Assembly (NCBI GenBank): GCA_907165275.2
Contig: CAJRBF020000003.1
Coordinates: 372,001-436,000, forward strand
From: Zygaena filipendulae
Lineage: Eukaryota; Arthropoda; Insecta; Lepidoptera; Zygaenidae
Length of the DNA: 64,000 bases
Direction: 5' to 3'
Position 1 is the stretch's first letter. Each line of letters opens with the position of its first letter. The notes below the pieces were generated by a model, which worked only from the letters and a program-made list of their open reading frames with translations, was not told the DNA's origin and did not search any database. The position numbers and the translations under genes were made by a program. Below, piece after piece: positions 30,101 to 42,800 of the stretch.

Positions 30101-33100
30101 CAGCGAAAACCAGTTCGCCGCGGTCGGAATCAAGCGCGGAGGGTGTCAATCGACGCGGGGGATGTTCCTCTAGGTATTTTATAGGAAAAACTTTGCGGCC
30201 AAACCTCCCTAAAGCGTAAAATTTTGAAGAAAAGTAAAAATTTTTGCAAAAATCCCAGAAATTTGGATAATTCCTGCGCCGATGCGGCCAGGAAGGGTGT
30301 CGAAAACGAAAAGAGCGTTAAACAACGCCGGACCAGCAACGAAACACTTATAAAAAACAACCAAATAACTTAAAAAACGGAATTAATAATTCAATCACTA
30401 TGCGGATTTTCTAAGTCGATGAAATATTAAAAATTACCAAAATATTAATAAATAAATATGCGGGGGTGAGTTTAGGGGTTGCGGATAGACAAACAACAGC
30501 GAAAACCAGTTCGAAAACACCAAAAAAGCGACGTAGTTTGTTATTTTATTGATATTAATATCGATTGTCGCTTCAAACACGCGTTTACTTAGGTAGCCTC
30601 GGGTGCGCGGAGGGGGTAGGTATTTGCGGATGACGTAATAAAATTTGGCGTTTTTCGCTTCGCCGCGGTCGGAATCGAGCGCGGAGGGTGTCAATCGACG
30701 CGGGGGATGTTCCTCTAGGTATTTTATAGGAAAAACTTTGCGGCCAAACCTCCCGAAAGCGTAAAATTTTGAAGAAAAGTAAACATTTTGCAAAAATCCC
30801 AGAAATTTGGATAATTCCTGCGCCGATGCGGCCAGGAAAGGTGTCGAAAACGAAAAGAGCGTTGAACAACGCCGGACCAGCAACGAAACACTTATAAAAA
30901 ACAACCAAATAACTTAAAAAACGGAATTAATAATTCAATTACTATGCGGATTTTCTAAGTCGATGAAATATTAAAAATTACCAAAATATTAATAAATAAA
31001 TATGCGGGGGTGAGTTTAGGGGTTGCGGATAGACAAATAACAGCGAAAACCAGTTCGCCGCGGTCGGAATCGAGCGCGGAGGGTGTCAATCGACGCGGGG
31101 GATGTTCCTCTAGGTATTTTATAGGAAAAACTTTGCGGCCAAACCTCCCTAAAGCGTAAAATTTTGAAGAAAAGTTAAAATTTTTGCAAAAATCCCAGAA
31201 ATTTGGATAATTCCTGCGCCGATGCGGCCAGGAAGGGTGTCGAAAACGAAAAGAGCGTTAAACAACGCCGGACCAGCAACGAAACACTTATAAAAAACAA
31301 CCAAATAACTTAAAAAACGGAATTAATAATTCAATCACTATGCGGATTTTCTAAGTCGATGAAATATTAAAAATTACCAAAATATTAATAAATAAATATG
31401 CGGGGGTGAGTTTAGGGGTTGCGGATAGACAAACAACAGCGAAAACCAGTTCGAAAACACCAAAAAAGCGACGTAGTTTGTTATTTTATTGATATTAATA
31501 TCGATTGTCGCTTCAAACACGCGTTTACTTAGGTAGCCTCGGGTGCGCGGAGGGGGTAGGTATTTGCGGATGAAGTAATAAAATTTGGCGTTTTTCGCTT
31601 CGCCGCGGTCGGAATCGAGCGCGGAGGGTGTCAATCGACGCGGGGGATGTTCCTCTAGGTATTTTATAGGAAAAACTTTGCGGCCAAACCTCCCGAAAGC
31701 GTAAAATTTTGAAGAAAAGTAAACATTTTTGCAAAAATCCCAGAAATTTGGATAATTCCTGCGCCGATGCGGCCAGGAAGGGTGTCGAAAACGAAAAGAG
31801 CGTTAAACAACGCCGGACCAGCAACGAAACACTTATAAAAAACAACCAAATAATTTAAACAACGGAATTAATAATTCAATTACTACGCGGATTTTTCTAA
31901 GTCGATGAAATATTAAAAATTACCAAAATATTAATAAATAAATATGCGGGGGTGAGTTTAGGGGTTGCGGATAGACAAACAACAGCGAAAACCAGTTCGA
32001 AAACACCAAAAAAACCAAGTAATTTGTTATTTTATTGATATTAATATCGATTGTCGCTTCAAACACGCGTTTACTTAGGTAGCCTCGGGTGCGCGAAGGG
32101 GGTAGGTATTTGCGGATGACGTCATAAAATTTGGCGTTTTTTCGCTTCGCCGCGGTCGGAATCGAGGCCGGAGGGTGTAAATCGACGCGGGGGATGTTCC
32201 TCTAGGTATTTTATAGGAAAAACTTTGCGGCCAAACCTCCCGAAAGCGTTAAATTTTGAAGAAAAGTAAACATTTTGCAAAAATCCCAGAAATTTGGATA
32301 ATTCCTGCGCCGATGCGGCCAGGAAAGGTGTCGAAAATGAAAAGAGCGTTGAACAACGCCGGACCAGCAACGAAACACTTATAAAAAACAACCAAATAAC
32401 TTAAAAAACGGAATTAATAATTCAATTACTATGCGGATTTTCTAAGTCGATGAAATATTAAAAATTACCAAAATATTAATAAATAAATATGCGGGGGTGA
32501 GTTTAGGGGTTGCGGATAGACAAATAACAGCGAAAACCAGTTCGCCGCGGTCGGAATCGAGCGCGGAGGGTGTCAATCGACGCGGGGAATGTTCCTCTAG
32601 GTATTTTATAGGAAAAACTTTGCGGCCAAACCTCCCTAAAGCGTAAAATTTTGAAGAAAAGTAAAAATTTTTGCAAAAATCCCAGAAATTTGGATAATTC
32701 CTGCGCCGATGCGGCCAGGAAGGGTGTCGAAAACGAAAAGAGCGTTAAACAACGCCGGACCAGCAACGAAACACTTATAAAAAACAACCAAATAACTTAA
32801 AAAACGGAATTAATAATTCAATCACTATGCGGATTTTCTAAGTCGATGAAATATTAAAAATTACCAAAATATTAATAAATAAATATGCGGGGGTGAGTTT
32901 AGAGGTTGCGGATAGACAAACAACAGCGAAAACCAGTCCGAAAACACCAAAAAAGCGACGTAGTTTGTTATTTTATTGATATTAATATCGATTGTCGCTT
33001 CAAACACGCGTTTACTTAGGTAGCCTCGGGTGCGCGGAAGGGGTAGGTATTTGCGGATGACATAATAAAATTAGGCGTTTTTTCGCTTCGCCGCGGTCGG

Positions 33101-36100
33101 AATCGAGGGCGGAGGGTGTCAATCGACGCGGGGGATGTTCCTCTAGGTATTTTATAGGAAAAACTTTGCGGCCAAACCTCCAGAAAGCGTGAAATTTTGA
33201 AGAAAAGTAAACATTTTTGCAAAAATCCCAGAAATTTGGATAATTCCTGCGCCGATGCGGCCAGGAAGGGTGTCGAAAACGAAAAGAGCGTTAAACAACG
33301 CCGGACCAGCAACGAAACACTTATAAAAAACAACCAAATAACTTAAAAAACGGAATTAATAATTCAATCACTATGCGGATTTTCTAAGTCGATGAAATAT
33401 TAAAAATTACCAAAATATTAATAAATAAATATGCGGGGGTGAGTTTAGAGGTTGCGGATAGACAAACAACAGCGAAAACCAGTCCGAAAACACCAAAAAA
33501 GCGACGTACTTTGTTATTTTATTGATATTAATATCGATTGTCGCTTCAAACACGCGTTTACTTAGGTAGTCTCGGGTGCGCGAAGGGGGTAGGTATTTGC
33601 GGATGACGTAATAACATTAGGCGTTTTTTCGCTTCGCCGCGGTCGGAATCGAGTGCGGAGGGTGTCAATCGACGCGGGGGATGTTCCTCTAGGTATTTTA
33701 TAGGAAAAACTTTGCGGCCAAACCTCCAGAAAGCGTAAAATTTTGAAGAAAAGTAAACATTTTTGCAAAAATCCCAGAAATTTGGATAATTCCTGCGCCG
33801 ATGCGGCCAGGAAGGGTGTCGAAAACGAAAAGAGCGTTAAACAACGCCGGACCAGCAACGAAACACTTATAAAAAACAACCAAATAACTTAAAAAACGGA
33901 ATTAATAATTCCATCACTATGCGGATTTTCTAAGTCGATGAAATATTAAAAATTACCAAAATATTAATAAATAAATATGCGGGGGTGAGTTTAGGGGTTG
34001 CGGATAGACAAACAACAGCGAAAACCAGTTCTAAAACACCAAAAAAGCGACGTAGTTTGTTATATTATTGATATTAATATCGATTGTCGCTTCGAACACG
34101 CGTTTACTTAGGTAGCCTCGGGTGCGCGGAGGGGGTAGGTATTTGCGGATGACGTAATAAAATTAGGCGTTTTTTCGCTTCGCCGCGGTCGGAATCGAGT
34201 GCGGAGGGTGTCAATCGACGCGGGGGATGTTCCTCTAGGTATTTTATAGGAAAAACTTTGCGGCCAAACCTCCAGAAAGCGTGAAATTTTGAAGAAAAGT
34301 AAACATTTTTGCAAAAATCCCAGAAATTTGGATAATTCCTGCGCCGATGCGGCCAGGAAGGGTGTCGAAAACGAAAAGAGCGTCAAACAACGCCGGACCA
34401 GCAACGAAACACTTATAAAAAACAACCAAATAACTTAAAAAACGGAATTAATAATTCAATCACTATGCGGATTTTCTAAGTCGATGAAATATTAAAAATT
34501 ACCAAAATATTAATAAATAAATATGCGTGGGTGAGTTTAGAGGTTGCGGATAGACAAACAACAGCGAAAACCAGTCCGAAAACACCAAAAAAGCGACGTA
34601 GTTTGTTATTTTATTGATATTAATATCGATTGTCGCTTCAAACACGCGTTTACTTAGGTAGCCTCGGGTGCGCGGAGGGGGTAGGTATTTGCGGATGACG
34701 TAATAAAATTTGGCGTTTTTCGCTTCGCCGCGGTCGGAATCGAGCGCGGAGGGTGTCAATCGACGCGGGGGATGTTCCTCTAGGTATTTTATAGGAAAAA
34801 CTTTGCGGCCAAACCTCCCGAAAGCGTGAAATTTCGAAGAAAAGTAAACATTTTTGCAAAAATCCCAGAAATTTGGATAATTCCTGCGCCGATGCGGCCA
34901 GGAAGGGTGTCGAAAACGAAAAGAGCGTTAAACAACGCCGGACCAGCAACGAAACACTTATAAAAAACAACCAAATAACTTAAAAAACGGAATTAATAAT
35001 TCAATTACTATGCGGGTTTTTCCAAGTCGATGAAATATTAAAAATTACCAAAATATTAATAAATAAATATGCGGGGGTGAGTTTAGGGGTTGCGGATAGA
35101 CAAACAACAGCGAAAACCAGTTCGAAAACACCAAAAAAACCAAGTAATTTGTTATTTTATTGATATTAATATCGATTGTCGCTTCAAACACGCGTTTGCT
35201 TAGGTAGCCTCGGGTGCGCGAAGGGGGTAGGTATTTGCGGATGACGTCATAAAATTTGGCGTTTTTTCGCTTCGCCGCGGTCGGAATCGAGGCCGGAGGG
35301 TGTAAATCGACGCGGGGGATGTTCCTCTAGGTATTTTATAGGAAAAACTTTGCGGCCAAACCTCCCGAAAGCGTTAAATTTTGAAGAAAAGTAAACATTT
35401 TGCAAAAATCCCAGAAATTTGGATAATTCCTGCGCCGATGCGGCCAGGAAAGGTGTCGAAAACGAAAAGAGCGTTGAACAACGCCGGACCAGCAACGAAA
35501 CACTTATAAAAAACAACCAAATAACTTAAAAAACGGAATTAATAATTCAATTACTATGCGGATTTTCTAAGTCGATGAAATATTAAAAATTACCAAAATA
35601 TTAATAAATAAATATGCGGGGGTGAGTTTAGGGGTTGCGGATAGACAAATAACAGCGAAAACCAGTTCGCCGCGGTCGGAATCGAGCGCGGAGGGTGTCA
35701 ATCGACGCGGGGGATGTTCCTCTAGGTATTTTATAGGAAAAACTTTGCGGCCAAACCTCCCTAAAGCGTAAAATTTTGAAGAAAAGTAAAAATTTTTGCA
35801 AAAATCCCAGAAATTTGGATAATTCCTGCGCCGATGCGGCCAGGAAGGGTGTCGAAAACGAAAAGAGCGTTAAACAACGCCGGACCAGCAACGAAACACT
35901 TATAAAAAACAACCAAATAACTTAAAAAACGGAATTAATAATTCAATTACTATGCGGGTTTTTCCAAGTCGATGAAATATTAAAAATTACCAAAATATTA
36001 ATAAATAAATATGCGGGGGTGAGTTTAGGGGTTGCGGATAGACAAACAACAGCGAAAACCAGTTCGAAAACACCAAAAAAGCGACGTAGTTTGTTATTTT

Positions 36101-36180
36101 ATTGATATTAATATCGATTGTCGCTTCAAACACGCGTTTACTTAGGTAGCCTCGGGTGGGCGGAGGGGGGGTATGTATTT
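27167..36180. repeat. Satellite array, segment 1 (about 18 monomers)
   Basis: Head-to-tail monomers, mostly 544-556 bp, with 396-bp forms ending at about 30364, 31304, 32791 and 35916 (measured between successive GAAACACTTATAAAAAAC anchors). Landmarks in each full unit are GCGGGGGTGAGTTTAGGGG, the 12-bp palindrome GATATTAATATC, TTGCGGATGACGT, TTCGCCGCGGTCGGAATCG, CCTGCGCCGATGCGGCCAGG and the anchor. Units look well over 90% identical by eye. The left edge is sharp: the first unit enters within GCGTCAAACAACGCCGG. No gene is supported; the open minus-strand frames recur only because the units are alike. Confidence 0.95.
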
Positions 36181-36384
36181 AAGAAGAAGAAGAAGAAAAT
36201 ACATTTATTTCAGCACAACACACAAGAAAAAGAAACAAATATCAACAGTGCCTAATCTAAAGAAACATAAATAATATCTCTTGCATGCTCTGCCGAAAGG
36301 GTCGCCAAACTCAGCATTAGCTAGATGCGGGAACACCTAGCGCTGGTTTTCAGTTGGCAGCCCGCTGTCGCGCACGGACGGCGC
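36181..36384 (-). mobile_element. Short LINE/SINE 3'-end insertion in the satellite
   Basis: 204 bp flanked by ATTT (36177-36180 and 36385-36388). On the minus strand it ends in AAATAAATGTATTTTC followed by a TTC repeat. It shares the CTGAAAACCAGCGCT block with the LINE ends at 9859 and 38321 but otherwise differs, so it is a related but distinct family, strongly 5'-truncated. Monomers at about 52506, 56193 and 63171 carry the same GTATGTATTTGCTGATG sequence without the insert. Confidence 0.75.
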
Positions 36385-36747
36385 ATTTGCTGATGACGTA
36401 ATAAAATTTGGCGTTTTTTTGCTTCGCCGCGGTCGGAATCGAGCGCGGAGGGTATCAATCGACGCGGGGGATGTTCCTCTAGGTATTTTATAGAAAAAAC
36501 TTTGCGGCCAAACCTCCCGAAAGCGTAAAATTTTGAAAAAAAGTAAACATTTTTGCAAAATTCCCAGAAATTTGGATAATTCCTGCGCCGATGCGGCCAG
36601 GAAGGGTGTCGAAAACGAAAAGAGCGTTAAACAACGCCGGACCAGCAACGAAACACTTATAAAAAACAACCAAATAACTTAAAAAAACGGAATTAATAAT
36701 TCAATTACTATGCGGGTTTTTCCAAGTCGATGAAATATTAAAAATTA
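36385..36747. repeat. Satellite array, segment 2
   Basis: Continuation of the interrupted monomer and start of the next, up to the pogo-like insertion. Carries a few private changes such as GAAAAAAAGTAAAC. Confidence 0.92.
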
Positions 36748-37730
36748 GGGTAAAGCCACCTAAGAGTGCGCACTACCAAAGAGTACGCAATGCTCTTTAT
36801 TGGTAGTAAATTTCATCGTATCATAACACTGCGACTGCTGTCAGTTTCAATTGACGTAAAGTGTCAGCAGACATATTTTCAAGTTGGTGAGGTAAGTATT
36901 TAAAATTTTATCGCACTTTTAACGTTTTGAATACATTTGGAAATGTTTTCTAATAATTTTAAAGACATATTATAAGATTTGTGTAAATGCACCACCTGAG
37001 TATGTTGGTTATTCTTAAAATGTAATTTATATATTTTGCGAGCAAGTAAGGTTATGTGTGATGTTCATTTAAATTGTTATAACTTTAATGGTTGAAAGTA
37101 GATCCGACGCGAATCTTAAGAGTTTGCACCCAAAGAGTGCGCATGCATACTCTAACTTGTATGAAGCAAATTATTAGTTTTTGTTTACAGATCGTAGATA
37201 TCTACCTATGACTACCTATGAAATCAGATAGAAAATTATTTTTACGGAAGAAATTTTAAAAGATGCAAGGGAAAGAATACAACGTGGGGAAAGTTGAAGA
37301 CTGGATCCAATGTAGCAAATAGTGCGAAGCTTGGTGGCACGATGAATGCACTGATTACCTAGGATTTGGAGTTAATAATTGCAATTAAAAATTCCAAATC
37401 CTAGGTATTGCAAAAGTAAATGTTTAGCTGTGTATTAAATCTCTTCATAGAGCTCTTAATAGACTATTGTCTCATGCGTACTCTTACCTTGTACGGAAAG
37501 CCATAGATGCGCACTCTTTAAGTCACTATGCCCTAAGAGTGCGCATGAGACAAGTATTTGATTTATTTGATTATTAAATATTATATGAAAGTTGATTACT
37601 GTCAAAAATTAAAAATATCTTCCTAAATAACCAAAGCTTAATTATAAGTAAAACTGAAGACTGTAACTCAATTGTTGATTTTTTAAATAAATAATCTTTA
37701 CAAACTGCGCACTCTTAGGTTGCTTTACCC
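36748..37730 (+). mobile_element. TA-target DNA transposon, pogo-like, non-autonomous
   Basis: A 983-bp element starting GGGTAAAGCCACCTAAGAG and ending with the near-complement (...CTCTTAGGTTGCTTTACCC), flanked by TA. Uninterrupted monomers have a single TA at this place (AAAATTACCAAAA). AGAGTGCGCA-like motifs recur inside it in both orientations (near both ends, about 37125, 37480-37515 and 37535-37545). A decayed zinc-finger-like coding piece lies at 37278-37370. No transposase catalytic region is left. Confidence 0.8.
37278..37370 (+). pseudogene. PHD/zinc-finger-like remnant, as at the end of pogo-type transposases
   Basis: Reads YNVGKVEDWIQCS, then a stop (37320-37322), then CEAWWHDECTDYLGFG. 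The W-x2-C-x3-C-x3-WWH-x2-C spacing resembles the zinc-binding tail of many insect pogo/Jerky-like transposases. It overlaps a 14-bp inverted repeat (37357-37370 and 37393-37406). It is too short for a firm family call. Confidence 0.45.
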
Positions 37731-38320
37731 TACCAAAATATTAATCAATAAATATGCGGGGGTGAGTTTAGGGGTTGCGGATAGACAAACAACAGCGAAA
37801 ACCAGTTCGAAAACACCAAAAAAGCGACGTAGTTTGTTATTTTATTCATATTAATATCGATTGTCGCTTCAAACACGCGTTTACTTAGGTAGCCTCGGGT
37901 GCGCGGAAGGAGTAGGTATTTGCGGATGACGTAATAAAATTTGGCGTTTTTTTGCTTCGCCGCGGTCGGAATCGAGCGCGGAGGGTATCAATCGACGCGG
38001 GGGATGTTCCTCTAGGTATTTTATAGGAAAAACTTTGCGGCCAAACCTCCCGAAAGCGTAAAATTTTGAAGAAAAGTAAACATTTTTGCAAAAATCCCAG
38101 AAATTTGGATAATTCCTGCGCCGATGCGGCCAGGAAGGGTGTCGAAAACGAAAAGAGCGTTAAACAACGCCGGACCAGCAACGAAACACTTATAAAAAAC
38201 AAACCAAATAACTTAAAAAAACGGAATTAATAATTCAATTACTATGCGGGTTTTTCCAAGTCGATGAAATATTAAAAATTACCAAAATATTAATAAATAA
38301 ATATGCGGGGGTGAGTTTAG
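37731..38320. repeat. Satellite array, segment 3
   Basis: About one monomer between two insertions. It carries slightly more private changes than average (TTAATCAATAAAT, ACAAACCAAATAAC), consistent with less homogenisation here. Confidence 0.92.
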
Positions 38321-39850
38321 AAGAAAGAAGAAGAAGAAAGAAAATAAATTTATTTGTCAACCAACACATAACTAATATATAACTGCGACAATACAAAAAT
38401 GTTGACAAAATGGTCCCGGCTCAGCATAATACTACCTCACACAGTTAACAGTGTGAGGCAGCGCTGGTTTTCAGCCGGAACCGCGGTAAAAAATAAATAA
38501 AAGTAAAAAATAAACTATAAAACAAAAATTACAATAAAAAAAATGAACTATAAAACTAAACAAAAAATAAAATAAAATAACAATATATATATATAAATAC
38601 GTGACGTCTCGGACACCGTTACTCACAATAATCTGATTATAATACATAAATTACTATATACAAAAATGACATAATACGATATACCTATACGATAGTGGAT
38701 AAAATACATAATATACATAAATGGTACCGTAAATAGTATACACAAGGAAAAAAATTAATTTTGTACATCTATACAAATATTATAAAGAGGAAAGATTTGA
38801 CTCTCCGTTTGTATGTTTGTTACGATTCAACTCAAAAACCACCGGACCGATCCAAAACATTATTTCAACATTAGAAAGCCACACCATCCCTGAGCAACAC
38901 AGGCCACATTGCAATACGGAGTGCCCACAAAAACTCCGAAAGTATCGCGGGTGAAACCGCGCGGGACAGCCAGTACTATTATAAAACAATATTATGATAA
39001 TAAACCCATAGTAGAAGAAGAAAGAAAACACATAAACTTGTATAAATACAGTTTGGGTGACCACCCCCGCCCCGCTACCTCATTTAGCTCCGTTGAACAT
39101 AAAGGAGGTGCTTTTTAAGTGCCAATCTGAAACTAAACACCGTTTTCAAAGCACGACAGGGCGGAGGAAGATCATTCCAACACCGAGAGGCTGCATATCG
39201 GAAAGACCCACGAAATGCCATAGTTTTGTGTTTTGGTGTGACAAAAACAAAGGTACAAGCCCTGCTTGGGTACCGGGAGAGGTCTTCCGCCCAGATCAGT
39301 TTGTCATAAAGATATTGCGGCTTATGTAAGCGTATGACACCGAAGAGGAAGGTTGCAAGGTGAAGATATCTACGCGCCTTCATTTTTAAAAGATTCGAAG
39401 AGTTAAGGAATGGGGAAACATGTGAGCGGGGAGGTATATTGTAACAAAAACGCGCACAGGCGTTCTGTACGCGTTGCACTAGCTTTTCAGTTCGAGCCAG
39501 CAAGCATGGCCCATACACTACATCGCAGTAATTAAGTTTAGAGAGTATAATGGACTCACACAAGCTGACCCGCACTTGTTCACTTAAATATGGACGTATT
39601 TTATATAATAATTTTAATCGATAAAAACAATTACGCACACACTCAGATATTTGACTTTCAAAACGCAGGCTACTGTCGATGGTCAGACCAAGATTCTTAG
39701 CTTCTGGGACATATTCCACAAGCTCACCGCCCACCCTGATATCTATGCGCATATTGGATAGCTTACGAAGGCCCACTTAAGTGCCTGTTATAATATGTTT
39801 GGACTTTTTAGGATTAAGAACCAGTGAGTTTGATTTTGCCCATTGATTGA
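38321..39850 (-). mobile_element. LINE fragments inserted in the satellite
   Basis: Two joined minus-strand pieces. 38321-39004 is the uninterrupted version of the LINE 3' end at 9859-12134, including the Helitron-like segment ending in GACAGCCAGTACTATTATAA. About 39005-39850 is a second LINE 3' part with its own GAAGAAGAAAGAAAAC tail at the left and a reverse transcriptase fragment. The outer border shows at most a 3-bp duplication (TAG). Confidence 0.75.
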
Positions 39851-39852
39851 TA
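39084..39852 (-). pseudogene. C-terminal part of a LINE reverse transcriptase (ORF2 fragment)
   Basis: The minus strand first reads INQWAKSNSLVLNPKKSKH and IITGT, then an in-frame TAA near 39777-39779, then 230 open codons to 39084. The content (PEAKNLGLTIDSSLRFE, RLKLLYKIRPYL, ILSKLNYCDVVYGP, RVQNACARFCYNI, CWNDLPPPCR) is the region downstream of the polymerase active site in CR1/jockey-type ORF2. The catalytic YADD block lies 5' of the truncation and is absent. It is a different element from the LINE at 20.6-24.5 kb. Confidence 0.8.
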
Positions 39853-39853
39853 G

Positions 39854-42800
39854 GGGTTGCGGATAGACAAACAACAGCGAAAACCAGTCCGAAAACACCA
39901 AAAAAGCGACGTAGTTTGTTATTTTATTGATATTAATATCGATTGTCGCTTCAAACACGCGTTTACTTAGGTAGCCTCGGGTGCGCGGAAGGGGTAGGTA
40001 TTTGCGGATGACGTAATAAAATTTGGCGTTTTTTTGCTTCGCCGCGGTCGGAATCGAGGGCGGAGGGTGTCAATCGACGCGGGGGATGTTCCTCTAGGTA
40101 TTTTATAGCAAAAACTTTGCGGCCAAACCTCCCGAAAGCGTAAAATTTTGAAGAAAAGTATAAATTTTTGCAAAAATCCCAGAAATTTGGATAATTCCTG
40201 CGCCGATGCGGCCAGGAAAGGTGTCGAAAACGAAAAGAGCGTTGAACAACGCCGGACCAGCAACGAAACACTTATAAAAAACAACCAAATAACTTAAAAA
40301 ACGGAATTAATAATTCAATTACTATGCGGATTTTCTAAGTCGATGAAATATTAAAAATTACCAAAATATTAATAAATAAATATGCGGGGGTGAGTTTAGG
40401 GGTTGCGGATAGACAAATAACAGCGAAAACCAGTTCGCCGCGGTCGGAATCGAGCGCGGAGGGTGTCAATCGACGCGGGGGATGTTCCTCTAGGTATTTT
40501 ATAGGAAAAACTTTGCGGCCAAACCTCCCTAAAGCGTAAAATTTTGAAGAAAAGTTAAAATTTTTGCAAAAATCCCAGAAATTTGGATAATTCCTGCGCC
40601 GATGCGGCCAGGAAGGGTGTCGAAAACGAAAAGAGCGTTAAACAACGCCGGACCAGCAACGAAACACTTATAAAAAACAATCAAATAACTTAAAAAACGG
40701 AATTAATAATTCAATCACTATGCGGATTTTCTAAGTCGATGAAATATTAAAAATTACCAAAATATTAATAAATAAATATGCGGGGGTGAGTTTAGGGGTT
40801 GCGGATAGACAAACAACAGCGAAAACCAGTTCGAAAACACCAAAAAAGCGACGTAGTTTGTTATTTTATTGATATTAATATCGATTGTCGCTTCAAACAC
40901 GCGTTTACTTAGGTAGCCTCGGGTGCGCGGAGGGGGTAGGTATTTGCGGATGACGTAATAAAATTTGGCGTTTTTCGCTTCGCCGCGGTCGGAATCGAGC
41001 GCGGAGGGTGTCAATCGACGCGGGGGATGTTCCTCTAGGTATTTTATAGGAAAAACTTTGCGGCCAAACCTCCCGAAAGCGTAAAATTTTGAAGAAAAGT
41101 AAACATTTTGCAAAAATCCCAGAAATTTGGATAATTCCTGCGCCGATGCGGCCAGGAAAGGTGTCGAAAACGAAAAGAGCGTTGAACAACGCCGGACCAG
41201 CAACGAAACACTTATAAAAAACAACCAAATAACTTAAAAAACGGAATTAATAATTCGATTACTATGCGGATTTTCTAAGTCGATGAAATATTAAAAATTA
41301 CCAAAATATTAATAAATAAATATGCGGGGGTGAGTTTAGGGGTTGCGGATAGACAAATAACAGCGAAAACCAGTTCGCCGCGGTCGGAATCGAGCGCGGA
41401 GGGTGTCAATCGACGCGGGGGATGTTCCTCTAGGTATTTTATAGGAAAAACTTTGCGGCCAAACCTCCCTAAAGCGTAAAATTTTGAAGAAAAGTTAAAA
41501 TTTTTGCAAAAATCCCAGAAATTTGGATAATTCCTGCGCCGATGCGGCCAGGAAGGGTGTCGAAAACGAAAAGAGCGTTAAACAACGCCGGACCAGCAAC
41601 GAAACACTTATAAAAAACAACCAAATAACTTAAAAAACGGAATTAATAATTCAATCACTATGCGGATTTTCTAAGTCGATGAAATATTAAAAATTACCAA
41701 AATATTAATAAATAAATATGCGGGGGTGAGTTTAGGGGTTGCGGATAGACAAACAACAGCGAAAACCAGTTCGAAAACACCAAAAAAGCGACGTAGTTTG
41801 TTATTTTATTGATATTAATATCGATTGTCGCTTCAAACACGCGTTTACTTAGGTAGCCTCGGGTGCGCGGAGGGGGTAGGTATTTGCGGATGACGTAATA
41901 AAATTTGGCGTTTTTCGCTTCGCCGCGGTCGGAATCGAGCGCGGAGGGTGTCAATCGACGCGGGGGATGTTCCTCTAGGTATTTTATAGGAAAAACTTTG
42001 CGGCCAAACCTCCCGAAAGCGTAAAATTTTGAAGAAAAGTAAACATTTTTGCAAAAATCCCAGAAATTTGGATAATTCCTGCGCCGATGCGGCCAGGAAG
42101 GGTGTCGAAAACGAAAAGAGCGTTAAACAACGCCGGACCAGCAACGAAACACTTATAAAAAACAACCAAATAATTTAAACAACGGAATTAATAATTCAAT
42201 TACTACGCGGATTTTTCTAAGTCGATGAAATATTAAAAATTACCAAAATATTAATAAATAAATATGCGGGGGTGAGTTTAGGGGTTGCGGATAGACAAAC
42301 AACAGCGAAAACCAGTTCGAAAACACCAAAAAAACCAAGTAATTTGTTATTTTATTGATATTAATATCGATTGTCGCTTCAAACACGCGTTTACTTAGGT
42401 AGCCTCGGGTGCGCGAAGGGGGTAGGTATTTGCGGATGACGTCATAAAATTTGGCGTTTTTTCGCTTCGCCGCGGTCGGAATCGAGGCCGGAGGGTGTAA
42501 ATCGACGCGGGGGATGTTCCTCTAGGTATTTTATAGGAAAAACTTTGCGGCCAAACCTCCCGAAAGCGTTAAATTTTGAAGAAAAGTAAACATTTTGCAA
42601 AAATCCCAGAAATTTGGATAATTCCTGCGCCGATGCGGCCAGGAAAGGTGTCGAAAATGAAAAGAGCGTTGAACAACGCCGGACCAGCAACGAAACACTT
42701 ATAAAAAACAACCAAATAACTTAAAAAACGGAATTAATAATTCAATTACTATGCGGATTTTCTAAGTCGATGAAATATTAAAAATTACCAAAATATTAAT

